Source of the DNA: Sphingobium herbicidovorans
Lineage (GTDB): Bacteria > Pseudomonadota > Alphaproteobacteria > Sphingomonadales > Sphingomonadaceae
Length of the DNA stretch: 64,000 bases
Direction of reading: 5' to 3'
Assembly (NCBI RefSeq): GCF_002080435.1
Contig: NZ_CP020538.1
Coordinates: 1,798,001-1,862,000 of the forward strand
The translations under genes and the position numbers were made by a program. Positions within the stretch are counted from its first letter, which is position 1. Every line of letters starts with the position of its first letter. The notes below the pieces were generated by a model. The model saw only the letters and a list, made by a program, of their open reading frames with translations. It had not been told where the DNA came from and ran no database searches. Shown here in pieces: positions 18,494-27,164 of the stretch.

Positions 18494-19255
18494 TTAGGCC
18501 CGGTTGAGCGGCATAGCGGCCAATTCGCGCGGCGGCAGTTGGGCGGGATGGGGAACAGTCACTTCCACCGCCAAAGGTGCTTCTACATCCGGCACGCGCC
18601 CACGCATTCCATGGTTTGCAGCCCAGATGGCGGCCTGGGTGCGGTTCTTGACGCGTAGCTTGCGCAGTACCGCCTTGACGTGCACCTTGACCGTCGCCTC
18701 ACTGATCTCCATCCGCTTGGAGATGACCTTGTTCGGGCATCCCATGATGAGCCAGCGAAGGATTTCCAGTTCCCGGTCCGACAAGCTTGCCGCATCCACA
18801 GGCCGTTCGACCTCCAGAGCGTCCGTGAGCGTCGGCCGCGACTGCAATTCGTCGGCGAGTTGCGGTGGCAATACCCGTTCGCCCATCGCGACGAGATTCA
18901 GCGTCGCCACCAGACGATCGCAGCTGATTTCCTTGATGATATAGCCCATTGCGCCCAATCGGAACGCCTTAAGCATGATCTGGAAGTCGAAACGGTCGGA
19001 CAGAACAACCAGATAGGCGCAAGGAAAGCGACGCTGAAGGACTGCAACGCTATCTGCATCCAGTTCATCAGAACCGCTATCTATCAACAGCAAAGAAGGT
19101 CCGGTATCTTCCTCCGGCACCTCCGCTCTTTGAAGCGCAGTTGCAATATTAGGATATTGGCTGACCCGGAAATCCCGTTCTATCAGGATCCGGCTCAAAC
19201 CTTCCCGAACAATTGCATTTCCGCACAACAGACGCACATTGACTGGGTAAGCCAT
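18494..19255 (-). CDS. LuxR/NarL-type response regulator with atypical receiver
   Basis: The 253-residue protein has an N-terminal receiver-like domain (about 6-120) and a C-terminal GerE helix-turn-helix (about 156-215: SLSDRELEILRWLIMG and KRMEISEATVKVHVKAVLRKL). The candidate phospho-acceptor Asp59 and Lys108 are present. The acidic pair expected after the first strand is replaced by CGN (residues 11-13). Such receivers often cannot be phosphorylated in the normal way. No histidine kinase is adjacent. An AT-rich region with a perfect inverted repeat lies upstream. Targets are unknown. Confidence 0.85.
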   Translation of the reverse strand: MAYPVNVRLLCGNAIVREGLSRILIERDFRVSQYPNIATALQRAEVPEEDTGPSLLLIDSGSDELDADSVAVLQRRFPCAYLVVLSDRFDFQIMLKAFRLGAMGYIIKEISCDRLVATLNLVAMGERVLPPQLADELQSRPTLTDALEVERPVDAASLSDRELEILRWLIMGCPNKVISKRMEISEATVKVHVKAVLRKLRVKNRTQAAIWAANHGMRGRVPDVEAPLAVEVTVPHPAQLPPRELAAMPLNRA

Positions 19256-19789
19256 TGGGTATTCCCCTCATGATCTCTTCCACGTCCGTTAGCAGGCCCC
19301 AAACGAAGCGTGAAAGACCAGTGACCAAATGCCTGCAGTGCGACCCTTTCTTTTGGTTTCAATAACTTATGACTAGCATATTTGTGCCGCCAGAGTCCTG
19401 AATCGCTGAACGGAAATTTCGGGTTATTAACAAGATTGAGTAACATCTTGTTAATACAGCGTATTCCGATGTTAGCCTTATAGTCTATGCCTTAAGCGCA
19501 GTGCCAGAATTACTACTTTAGGCTTACAGCGATGGACCCGATCCAAAGCATATGCCTCCCTTACCGCCATTGCGAGTCTCTATTTATTAACGGTAAGTTT
19601 TAATTCTGTTCCTTAATGAGAACAATCACTTGAAGGCCATGAACTTGAGCTGGACGCAGCTGCGCAATCGCATCCCACTGCCAAGACTCGAGGCGTGGTG
19701 GATTCCATGTCACAATGGCGATGTGAACAGCGCCGCCGTCATCGCAGTACAGTGATGGTGAGGCAGACCGAAACGATCGGCCCGCGATC
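19256..19789. other. AT-rich intergenic region, no gene seen
   Basis: This 534-base gap between the LuxR-type gene and bamE is much richer in A and T than its surroundings, especially 19360-19620. It contains a perfect inverted repeat (listed separately). A minus-strand frame (19600-20004) is mostly antisense to bamE coding sequence. No reading frame of convincing composition was found. It probably holds the regulator promoter and perhaps an unannotated RNA. Confidence 0.5.
19425..19456. promoter_or_regulatory. Perfect 12-bp inverted repeat, possible operator
   Basis: Arms TATTAACAAGAT (19425-19436) and ATCTTGTTAATA (19445-19456) are fully complementary around an eight-base spacer. It is 170-200 bases upstream of the LuxR-type gene start. 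The AT-rich arms and the lack of a T tract favour a protein-binding site over a terminator. Autoregulation by the adjacent regulator is a guess. Confidence 0.5.
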
Positions 19790-20287
19790 CTAACTGCCGT
19801 TGGGGCCGCCGGTATTGCTACCACCGCCAGCGCCGCCCATGCCGCCAGCGCCGACCGCCCCGATATTGCCGAAAATCTCATCGAACAGGCTGCGATGACG
19901 CCCAAGCGTCGGGGTCTTATCGCCAGAGGGCGAAATCTTCGCGACCTGTTCCAGACCCATGCGATCAACGGCAACCACATTGCCCGCAGCGTCGAAGCGG
20001 ACATGAAGGATGGTCTGGGCTACAGGCTTGGGATTGGAAAAGGCCAGTGCCCGCATGTCCCGCGACACATAATACCAATCCTGGTCGCCAAATTGCGCTG
20101 TAAAGCTGGGACGGCCTAGAGTAGCTTCGACCGATGCCCGATTGTCTATGCCGGGCTGGATCGAATCGACCAACAGCTTGTCGACCTGATATCCCTGGTG
20201 GGTGCGAATGCGTGTGCAGCCCGATGTTCCCAGAACAAGCGCGCCAAGGCCGACGGCGAGCAACAGATGTCGGCTGAACAGACGCAT
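19790..20287 (-). CDS. bamE: Outer membrane assembly factor BamE, lipoprotein
   Basis: BamE is a small lipoprotein of the BAM complex that folds outer-membrane proteins. The 165-residue protein begins MRLFSRHLLLAVGL with a lipobox ending in Cys (GTSGC) near residue 24. The SmpA/OmlA domain follows, with a typical IQPGIDNRASVEATLGRPS. The C-terminus is Gly-rich. The start at 20287 has a GGAGAAG site; the longer frame to 20389 is not likely translated. The gene is divergent from the UQCC-type gene. Confidence 0.9.
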   Translation of the reverse strand: MRLFSRHLLLAVGLGALVLGTSGCTRIRTHQGYQVDKLLVDSIQPGIDNRASVEATLGRPSFTAQFGDQDWYYVSRDMRALAFSNPKPVAQTILHVRFDAAGNVVAVDRMGLEQVAKISPSGDKTPTLGRHRSLFDEIFGNIGAVGAGGMGGAGGGSNTGGPNGS

Positions 20288-20429
20288 GAACTTCTCCTGC
20301 CGGGACGAACCCCGGAAAACGCGAAAACCAAAGCCGCCATTGCATCGCGCGGCCCGCCGATCAATATGGAAATGCGCAAGCCCCGGCAAGGGGGGCCTAT
20401 GTTCCGTTCAGCCAGGAAACCGCTTCGTC

Positions 20430-20945
20430 ATGCCCAACCTATTCCAGCGTCTGTTCGCGCGCACCGATCCCAAGGACGCGATGCAGCCGCTCTATCAGGC
20501 CATCGTCCAGGAAGGACGTCAGCCGCATTGGTATCTGGAAGGCGAGGTGCCCGACACAATTGATGGTCGGTTTGACATGATCGTTGCCGTCCTCGCGCAG
20601 GTGCTCATGCGGTTGGAAGCTCTAAATGCGGCTCAGGAAAGCGTTTGGCTGACCGAGTTGTTCGTCGATGACATGGACGGCCAGTTGCGGCAGGAAGGCA
20701 TTGGCGACGTCGTCGTCGGCAAACATATAGGCCGGATGGTCAGTGCGCTGGGCGGCCGCCTGTCGGCCTATCGTGCCGCTTTGTTGGAGAGCGCCGATTT
20801 GCGCGAAGCACTGGTCCGCAATCTTTATCGCGGCGGCGAACCAACTGAAAATGCAGTTAGCCATGTCGAATCGTCTCTCCAGGCGCGCTGGAACCGCCTG
20901 TCCGCATTATCTCGCGAGACTCTGCTGATGGGAGACCTTGGATGA
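20430..20945 (+). CDS. Ubiquinol-cytochrome c chaperone family protein
   Basis: The 171-residue protein matches the UQCC1/CBP3-like domain, conserved in alphaproteobacteria and in mitochondrial assembly factors for complex III. Typical segments are LYQAIVQEGRQPHWYLEGEVPDTIDGRFDM and LFVDDMDGQLRQEGIGDVVVGKHI. The ATG at 20430 begins the family N-terminus. The gene overlaps the DUF177 start by four bases, the usual alphaproteobacterial pairing. Its role in bacterial bc1 assembly is inferred from the family. Confidence 0.88.
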   Translation: MPNLFQRLFARTDPKDAMQPLYQAIVQEGRQPHWYLEGEVPDTIDGRFDMIVAVLAQVLMRLEALNAAQESVWLTELFVDDMDGQLRQEGIGDVVVGKHIGRMVSALGGRLSAYRAALLESADLREALVRNLYRGGEPTENAVSHVESSLQARWNRLSALSRETLLMGDLG

Positions 20946-21472
20946 TCAACCCCGCGCCTGAATTTTCCCGGCCGGTCCGCGCAGACCAGATCGCTCGCCA
21001 TGCACAAGGCATAACCATCACCGCCGATGCCAGCGAACGTGACGCGCTGGCGCGCCGGTTCAACCTGCTCAGGCTCGACCGGCTGGAAGCCGACTATGCG
21101 CTGAGCGAGGAAAGTGACGCGATCCTTGCGCGCGGACGAGTGCGGGCGGAACTCGCGCAGCCTTGCGTCGCCACCGGCGTGGCCGTGCCGGAGACGATCG
21201 ACACCGATTTCCACCTGCGCTTCGTGAAAGAGAGCGGGGAGGAAGCGGAAGCCGAAGAGCTCGAGATTGATTCGCAGGATTGTGACATCATCGGCTATGA
21301 CGGCCAGATGATCGACATGGGCGAAGCCGTGGCGGAGACCCTGGCTCTGGCGATGACCCCCTATCCCCGGTCGACGGAGGCCGACACCTTTCTGCGCGAG
21401 GCCGGCGTGCTAAGCGAGGAGCAGGCCAGCCCCTTTGCAGCATTGCTCTCCCTCAAGGACAAAAAGCCCTGA
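20942..21472 (+). CDS. DUF177 (YceD-like) protein
   Basis: The 176-residue acidic protein has the DUF177/YceD organisation: a N-terminal region, CVATGVAVPETIDTDFHLRF in the middle and a C-terminal EAVAETLALAMTPYPRS. In many bacteria YceD lies upstream of rpmF and is linked to ribosome or 23S rRNA maturation; here no rpmF follows. It is translationally coupled to the preceding gene by ATGA. Confidence 0.82.
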   Translation: MINPAPEFSRPVRADQIARHAQGITITADASERDALARRFNLLRLDRLEADYALSEESDAILARGRVRAELAQPCVATGVAVPETIDTDFHLRFVKESGEEAEAEELEIDSQDCDIIGYDGQMIDMGEAVAETLALAMTPYPRSTEADTFLREAGVLSEEQASPFAALLSLKDKKP

Positions 21473-21526
21473 GCTGAAGCGACGGCTTGTTTCCCTTTCG
21501 TTCCTTCTATGGCATGAAAATCCGCC

Positions 21527-22606
21527 ATGGAGTCTCCACCGCGCAAGATCATCCATATCGACATGGACGCCTTTTACGCGTCGGTAGAGCAGCGCGACGA
21601 ACCGGAACTGAGGGGTAAGCCGATCGCGGTCGGGGGTGGCGGTCCACGCGGGGTCGTCGCCACCGCCAGCTATGAAGCGCGCGTCTTTGGCGTCAAGTCG
21701 GCGATGCCAGGTGCGCGGGCGCGGCGACTATGCCCGGACCTGATCTTCGTGAAGCCGCGATTTGACGCCTATCGCACCGTGTCCGCGCAGGTACGTGAGA
21801 TTTTTTCCCGTTTCACCGACATCATCCAGCCGCTTTCGCTGGACGAAGCCTATCTCGACGTCACCTCCGACAAGCTGGGCCTCGCGTCAGCCACGATCGT
21901 CGCCGAGGAGATCAGGCGCATGATTCGGGAAGAGACCGGCCTGACCGCCTCGGCAGGTGTTTCCTATAACAAGTTGATCGCCAAGCTCGCTTCGGATCAG
22001 AACAAGCCCGACGGCATCTGCGTGGTGCGGCCCGGCGAGGGCGCAGACTTCATGGCGACGATGCCGGTGCGGCGAATCCATGGGGTCGGACCAGTCACAG
22101 CGCAGCGCATGCATGCCTTGGGGATCGAAACAGGCGCGGATCTGCGGTCGCGCGACCTTGCCTTCCTGCAACAGCATTTCGGCAGCGCCGCCCCCTTCTA
22201 TTATCGCGCAGCGCGGGGCGAGGATGACCGGCCAGTGCATGAACGGCAGGAAAGAAAGTCGGTCAGCGTCGAAGATACCTTCCTTGAAGACCTTATTACC
22301 CGGGAAATGCTGGTCGCGGAGGTCGACCGGATCGCGCAAAGCCTATGGGGCAGGATCGAGAAAAGTGGGGCCTATGGCCGGACGGTCGTGCTGAAAATCA
22401 AGTTCGCGGACTTCCGGATCATCACCCGGTCAAGGAGCATGGCTGCGCCGGTACGGTCTCCTGAACTGCTGGCGGAAACGGCGCGCGCATTGCTGCTCGC
22501 CCAACTGCCATTGCGCATGGGCGCACGGTTGCTGGGACTGGGTGTACACAATCTTGACCAGGACGAGGACGCAGAGGCGGGGCAACAGCTGAGCTTCCCG
22601 CTCTGA
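21527..22606 (+). CDS. dinB: DNA polymerase IV (Y family)
   Basis: DinB carries out error-prone translesion synthesis. The 359-residue protein has the palm motif IIHIDMDAFYASVEQRD at residues 8-24 and the second acidic motif LSLDEAYLDVT near 105. A helix-hairpin-helix thumb (VRRIHGVGPVTAQRM) and a little-finger domain follow. The C-terminus QQLSFPL is the sort of beta-clamp-binding sequence usual in this family. It is full length and probably monocistronic. No LexA box was seen in the short upstream gap. Confidence 0.94.
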   Translation: MESPPRKIIHIDMDAFYASVEQRDEPELRGKPIAVGGGGPRGVVATASYEARVFGVKSAMPGARARRLCPDLIFVKPRFDAYRTVSAQVREIFSRFTDIIQPLSLDEAYLDVTSDKLGLASATIVAEEIRRMIREETGLTASAGVSYNKLIAKLASDQNKPDGICVVRPGEGADFMATMPVRRIHGVGPVTAQRMHALGIETGADLRSRDLAFLQQHFGSAAPFYYRAARGEDDRPVHERQERKSVSVEDTFLEDLITREMLVAEVDRIAQSLWGRIEKSGAYGRTVVLKIKFADFRIITRSRSMAAPVRSPELLAETARALLLAQLPLRMGARLLGLGVHNLDQDEDAEAGQQLSFPL

Positions 22607-22612
22607 ACCCGG

Positions 22613-23410
22613 TCAGAAGGGCAACCAGTTCCGCTTTTCAGTGAACTTCATGTAACCTGCGTTGACGCCCAGCCGGTAGCCGACACCCAGCCGTATCGGG
22701 ATGAGCACGACGCTGCCCCAGCGCAGATAGCTGGCCGTGAACCCGCCCACCAGATAGGCGGTGCCCTCGGCAGCCGGGAAGCGGTGGTAAAGATCTTGCG
22801 TGTCGTAGAGATTATAGACGAGCACGAAGGTATTGGACGCATTGCCGCCCACATCGAAACCGATCGACGGACCGGTCCAATAGACCTCGCGGCGTCCCTC
22901 CACCTTATGGTTCAGCGTGCCAGATCCATATCGCAGGCCGACGACGAAGGCGCCCGAGGCTTCACGCCCTGCGATGTAGGCGTTGGGACGGCCCTGATCC
23001 TTCAGGATCTTTTCGATCATTCCCGCAAGGCCCTCGGCGCCCTTTCCGAACACCCCCTCTGCCGCGCCGATCAGATCATCTTCCTGATAGGATTCGCCGG
23101 GCGTCGGGGCGGCGGGCGGTGAGTTGGCCGTTACCGGCGCGCCGGTCGCCGTGCTGTTGCCGACTGCAGGGGGCACTGAATCCTGTGCCGGCGCGTCGAT
23201 TGGCGGTGCGCTGCTGTCGACGCCGGGATCGGTAGGCGTGCTATTCGACGGCGGGACTGGCGCAAGGTCGGCATCGATCGCCGTGTTGGGATCGACCGTG
23301 CGCACCTGCGCCTGTGCAGCGACAGGCGTCATTGCCATCCCCAGGGCCGCGAGGGTCCACGTGCCGCCAAGCGTCACGCGGATCGCCATCCGCTTCATCA
23401 TCCCGATCAT
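22613..23410 (-). CDS. eipA: EipA-type envelope protein (DUF1134)
   Basis: DUF1134 proteins such as Brucella and Caulobacter EipA are periplasmic and needed for envelope integrity. The protein has an N-terminal signal sequence ending near PVAAQAQ, a Pro/Ser/Thr-rich spacer (about 50-115) and the DUF1134 domain to the end (IAGREASGAFVVGLRYGSG, GPSIGFDVGGNASNTFVLVYNL). The ATG at 23410 is chosen because a GGGGAG site precedes it; the frame continues to 23443. The gene is convergent with dinB, six bases apart. Confidence 0.85.
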   Translation of the reverse strand: MIGMMKRMAIRVTLGGTWTLAALGMAMTPVAAQAQVRTVDPNTAIDADLAPVPPSNSTPTDPGVDSSAPPIDAPAQDSVPPAVGNSTATGAPVTANSPPAAPTPGESYQEDDLIGAAEGVFGKGAEGLAGMIEKILKDQGRPNAYIAGREASGAFVVGLRYGSGTLNHKVEGRREVYWTGPSIGFDVGGNASNTFVLVYNLYDTQDLYHRFPAAEGTAYLVGGFTASYLRWGSVVLIPIRLGVGYRLGVNAGYMKFTEKRNWLPF

Positions 23411-23644
23411 GCCAACAACTCCCCGGATACCCGCGCTCTTCAACCATCTAGCAGATTATCGGATGGCAAGCTGAAACGACAATGAACGAACGGCGACACG
23501 AGTCGATAACGGGGTGGAACGAATCTGGCCATCAGAATTGATGGAATTTCGTGACCAAGACCCGTTGCCTTGCGCGAAAGCCGCCGTTATAGCGCTTCTC
23601 GCCTAGCCGCTGTCCCGCCCCTAGCGGGCGTTCAGGCCATGTTT

Positions 23645-23736
23645 GGAGACGTGGGTGAGTGGCTGAAACCAACGGTTTGCTAAACCGTCGTACTGTGAAT
23701 ACGGTACCGAGGGTTCGAATCCCTCCGTCTCCGCCA
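23645..23736 (+). tRNA. tRNA-Ser (anticodon GCT)
   Basis: A 92-base class II tRNA. The acceptor GGAGACG pairs with CGTCTCC, followed by discriminator G and an encoded CCA. The anticodon arm ACGGT-TTGCTAA-ACCGT gives GCT at 23679-23681. There is a long variable arm (about 23690-23710) and a TTCGAAT T-loop, all as expected for serine. It reads AGC and AGT codons. Confidence 0.97.
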
Positions 23737-23780
23737 CCTTTTCCTGATCGTCGATACGACTTCCACCGCGATAGCGGGCA

Positions 23781-24761
23781 TCAGGCCGGAATCAGTCGCC
23801 GTTCATAGCGCCAGCTTGCCCATAGCTGCTGCACCATGCGGTCGGTGGTGCGCAGGCGGCTTGGCCGAACGCGAGTCTGCGGCGGCCTATGTTCAGTAAG
23901 GAGATTGGGCGGAAGATCGCGAAAGCCGCAGACACCCAAGCCCACCATCTCCGTCGCCTGTCGGCAAAGAGCAGTGAAGCGTCGCATCACAGCGCGGTTG
24001 GGGCGCATCCGGTCACGGGAGAGCATTTCAAAGCTGTGCGTGACAACGACAAAGGCCGGGTGCCCTTCGCTCACGGCGTGCCGCAGTCCCGTGCCCATCT
24101 CCCGCGCCGACATGGCGCATATCTGGGCTGGCCGAAAACCGCCCGGGCGATCCACAATGCCGGAAACCGGCAGTTCGCATACGCCTGATCTGAGCGTCGG
24201 GCCTATTTGATTTCGCGCGTCGCTGATACGGCAACCATGGCGATGATAGGCTGGATTGACGCTACTGTCCCAAGCGATGCCGACCTGCTCCAACGCCCGA
24301 AGCGTATCATCGTTCGCCCCGAAATTTCCCGCCCGGAATGCAGTGATGGCAGGCGCCCCCGCATCCTCCAGCCACTGCCGTCCCAAGCTCAGCAGAGTGG
24401 CCTGGTCCTCCAGCGAGAAGTCGCCGATATTGCGCCCCTGCCGCCCGCCGATGGGAGATGCGGACGCCCAGCGGAGCCATTCGCTGTGGATATGCAACTG
24501 CACCTCGTGCCCCCGCCCCGCGATCGTAGCGATGATGGGCTTGAGAAATTCGACTCCGTGAACCAGCGCAGGCATGGGATCGAGAAAAAACACGCCCTTC
24601 AGGCCATGTCTTTCCAGCTCATTCATCTGCCAGAATATGCCATATGCGCCGTCGCGCACCTCGCCCCAGATGGAGCTGCGAATGTTGTCGTCGATGCCGA
24701 CACCCTGCTCGTGGAACAGCGCCGACAATTCCGTGTCGATGGTGATGAGCAAGGCTGTCAT
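23781..24761 (-). CDS. Polysaccharide deacetylase family protein
   Basis: The 326-residue protein has a NodB-like start LLITIDTELSAL, with the first catalytic Asp, a VFFLDPMPALVHG strand and a metal-type HIHSEW with two His. GHEVQLH is the motif 2 equivalent. It lacks an obvious signal peptide. Some NodB proteins deacetylate GlcNAc polymers; close relatives in exopolysaccharide clusters have unknown substrates. It lies on the same strand and downstream of the flavin reductase gene by 52 bases, so the two are probably one transcript, divergent from the F420 genes. Confidence 0.75.
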   Translation of the reverse strand: MTALLITIDTELSALFHEQGVGIDDNIRSSIWGEVRDGAYGIFWQMNELERHGLKGVFFLDPMPALVHGVEFLKPIIATIAGRGHEVQLHIHSEWLRWASASPIGGRQGRNIGDFSLEDQATLLSLGRQWLEDAGAPAITAFRAGNFGANDDTLRALEQVGIAWDSSVNPAYHRHGCRISDARNQIGPTLRSGVCELPVSGIVDRPGGFRPAQICAMSAREMGTGLRHAVSEGHPAFVVVTHSFEMLSRDRMRPNRAVMRRFTALCRQATEMVGLGVCGFRDLPPNLLTEHRPPQTRVRPSRLRTTDRMVQQLWASWRYERRLIPA

Positions 24762-24813
24762 GAGGACCGCCCTAACGAACTCGTATTAAGGAGCAGTAAC
24801 GGGGCTGATGCGG

Positions 24814-25311
24814 CTACGCGAGGTTCGCAAACTCTCCATAAGCGCCCTGGAAAAACAGCAGCGGCTTGCCTGGCCTATCGACCTCCAGCCCCTTTACCCG
24901 ACCAAGGACGATATAATGGTCACCAGCCTCGTGCACCGCCTCCATCGTGCAATCGATCCAGGCCACGACATCATCCAGAATTGGTGAACCCATCGTGGAG
25001 ACACGATGTGTCACGCCCGCAAACTTGTCCGCGCCCTTGGCCGAAAACTGGCGACACAGCGATTGCTGGTCACTGGCCAGAATATTGACGCAAAAGCGTC
25101 CTGCCCTCTCTATCAGGGGCCAGCTGCTGGACGATTTTGCTGGGAAAAAGGCCACCAATGGCGGGTCGAGCGAGACCGAGGTGAAGGAGCCGACCACCAT
25201 GCCTGTGGGAGCGCCGTCCTGACCGACGGCGGTCACGACGCAGACACCGGTGGGATAATGGCCCAGCACGCGCCGGAACGTGGCGCTATCGAATTCTACA
25301 GTATCGGTCAT
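24814..25311 (-). CDS. Flavin reductase family FMN-binding protein
   Basis: The 165-residue protein is a single flavin-reductase-like split-barrel domain, with FRRVLGHYPTGVCVVTA, PTGMVVGSFTSVSLDPPLVAF and the C-terminal GDHYIVLGRVKGLEV. Such proteins supply reduced FMN to monooxygenases, or bind flavin themselves. It is transcribed divergently from cofE across a 162-base gap. This places a flavin enzyme next to F420 synthesis, but no F420 binding can be claimed from the sequence. Confidence 0.87.
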   Translation of the reverse strand: MTDTVEFDSATFRRVLGHYPTGVCVVTAVGQDGAPTGMVVGSFTSVSLDPPLVAFFPAKSSSSWPLIERAGRFCVNILASDQQSLCRQFSAKGADKFAGVTHRVSTMGSPILDDVVAWIDCTMEAVHEAGDHYIVLGRVKGLEVDRPGKPLLFFQGAYGEFANLA

Positions 25312-25473
25312 GACTGGCTATCCTGCAAATCTGGCGTCATAGGCGTTCTCGCAAGGACAATTCACCGCCGGCCTTCCCGCTGGCAAGTGAAAATCACCAA
25401 GCCTTCGTCCGTGGCCGGTGATTAACCGCATCCAACCGCTACCCTCTGGCGGGATAGCGCGCTACATCGCGCT

Positions 25474-26232
25474 ATGATTGCGATTCATCCGCTGACCGGC
25501 ATGCCAGAGATTTACGCCGGCGACGATTTGGCCAAGATGCTGCGCGAGGCCCTGGAGACTGCCGGGCTTTGGCCCATCCAGGAAAATGATGTGCTGGTCG
25601 TCACCCAGAAGATCCTGTCCAAGGCGGAAGGCCGCATGGCCGATCTGGACGAGGTGCGGCCCAGCCCCGAAGCGCAGGAGCTGGCGCAGGCAACGCGCAA
25701 GGACCCCCGGCTGGTCGAACTGGTGCTGCGTGAAAGCAGCGCCGTCGTACGCGCTGTACCGCATGTCCTGATCACCCGGCATCGGTTGGGTCATGTGATG
25801 GCGAACAGCGGCATCGACCGGTCGAACATTGGCCCGGGTGGAGAAGAGCGTGCTCTTTTGCTGCCGGTCGATCCCGATCGATCGGCGGCCGAACTCAGCC
25901 ATGCCCTTGCCGGTGGCGATGGAATCGCGCCTGCGGTGGTCATATCGGACAGCTTCGGACGGCCGTGGCGGCATGGCGTGGTTGGCGTAGCGATTGGCGC
26001 CGCGGGATTGCCCGCGCTGGTGGATCGGCGGGGTGATGAAGACCGGGACGGTCGCCGGTTGGAGGTGACCCAGATCGCGCTCGCAGACCAGATCGCGACT
26101 GCCGCCGCTCTGGCGGCCGGGGAGGGCGCGGAGAGCATACCGGCGGTGCTGGTGCGTGGACTGGCGCTGCCGCCCGGTAATGCTCCCGCCTCCGCGCTCG
26201 TTCGCCCGGTGGAAGAGGATCTTTTCCGATGA
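25474..26232 (+). CDS. cofE: Coenzyme F420-0:L-glutamate ligase
   Basis: CofE/FbiB-N adds L-glutamate residues to F420-0 with GTP. The 252-residue protein matches over its length: NDVLVVTQKILSKAEGRM near 40, the VLRESSAVVRAVPHVLI block, and SFGRPWRHGVVGVAIG near 155. There is no C-terminal nitroreductase-like domain as in mycobacterial FbiB. The gene begins the cofE-cofD-cofC run, with a four-base overlap to cofD, so it is one operon. In this organism the genes for FO synthesis (cofG/cofH or fbiC) are outside the window. Confidence 0.92.
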   Translation: MIAIHPLTGMPEIYAGDDLAKMLREALETAGLWPIQENDVLVVTQKILSKAEGRMADLDEVRPSPEAQELAQATRKDPRLVELVLRESSAVVRAVPHVLITRHRLGHVMANSGIDRSNIGPGGEERALLLPVDPDRSAAELSHALAGGDGIAPAVVISDSFGRPWRHGVVGVAIGAAGLPALVDRRGDEDRDGRRLEVTQIALADQIATAAALAAGEGAESIPAVLVRGLALPPGNAPASALVRPVEEDLFR

Positions 26233-27161
26233 GCCGCGTCGTCGTGCTGACCGGGGGTGTAGGCGGGGCAAAGCTGGTGCTGGGCCTGATGAAGGTTTGC
26301 CCGCCGCAGGAGGTCACCGCGATCGTCAACACCGGCGACGATTTCCGCCATCTTGGCCTCGCCGTGTCCCCCGATATCGACACGCTGCTCTACACCCTTT
26401 CGGGCAAGGCCAACGCATCGCAGGGATGGGGCCGGGAAGGCGAAAGCTGGAGCTTCATGGATGCCCTGAAATCGCTGGGTGGCGAGGACTGGTTCCTGCT
26501 GGGCGACGGCGATCTGGCGCTGCATGTCCTGCGTTCGCAGCTGCTGGCAAAGGGACAGACACTAAGCACCGTGACGGCGCGGTTCGCCGCTGCCTGGGGG
26601 ATTGAACTTTCGATCATGCCCATGAGCGATGACCCGGTCGCCACTCATCTGGCGACTGATGAAGGCCACCTGTCATTCCAGCGTTATTTCGTTGAGCGTC
26701 GCTGCGCGCCCGCCGTGCAGGCGATCCACTTCGAAGGCGCAGAGGCCGCCGCACCGGCGCCCGGCGTGATCGACGCGATCACTGATCCGGATATACGAGC
26801 CATCCTGATCGCCCCGTCCAATCCCTGGCTGAGCGTGGATCCGATCCTGGCGGTTCCGGGCATCCGCGACGCCCTGGCTGCCGCCAAGGCGCCGGTCGTG
26901 GCCGTGTCCCCGATCGTGGGCGGTCAGGCGGTCAAGGGACCCACGACCAAGCTGATGGCGGAACTGGGCCTGGCCCTGACCAACCATAGCATCGCCAACC
27001 ATTATGCAGGCGTGATCGACGGGCTGTTGATCGATGGGCGGGACGATGCGACGGGGCTGCCCATCGAATTTGCCGTGACCGACACGCTGATGAAAACGCT
27101 GGAGGATAGGGAGCGGGTCGGGCGCGCCGTCCTGGCGCTGGCTGACCGGATCGCCGGATAA
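26229..27161 (+). CDS. cofD: 2-phospho-L-lactate (or PEP/3PG) transferase CofD
   Basis: CofD/FbiA transfers the phospholactyl, or in other lineages the enolpyruvyl or 3-phosphoglyceryl, moiety from a GMP-activated donor to FO, giving F420-0 or its variants. The 310-residue protein begins RVVVLTGGVGGAKLVLGL and has the NTGDDF loop near 40 and VSPIVGGQAVKGPTTKLM near 240; all are hallmark motifs. Sequence alone does not settle which donor is used. The ATG overlaps the cofE stop by four bases. Confidence 0.94.
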   Translation: MSRVVVLTGGVGGAKLVLGLMKVCPPQEVTAIVNTGDDFRHLGLAVSPDIDTLLYTLSGKANASQGWGREGESWSFMDALKSLGGEDWFLLGDGDLALHVLRSQLLAKGQTLSTVTARFAAAWGIELSIMPMSDDPVATHLATDEGHLSFQRYFVERRCAPAVQAIHFEGAEAAAPAPGVIDAITDPDIRAILIAPSNPWLSVDPILAVPGIRDALAAAKAPVVAVSPIVGGQAVKGPTTKLMAELGLALTNHSIANHYAGVIDGLLIDGRDDATGLPIEFAVTDTLMKTLEDRERVGRAVLALADRIAG

Positions 27162-27164
27162 GCC

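Noticed and set aside
19600..20004. Minus-strand frame near bamE
   Set aside because: Most of it overlaps bamE in another frame, and the remaining 60 residues show no family features.
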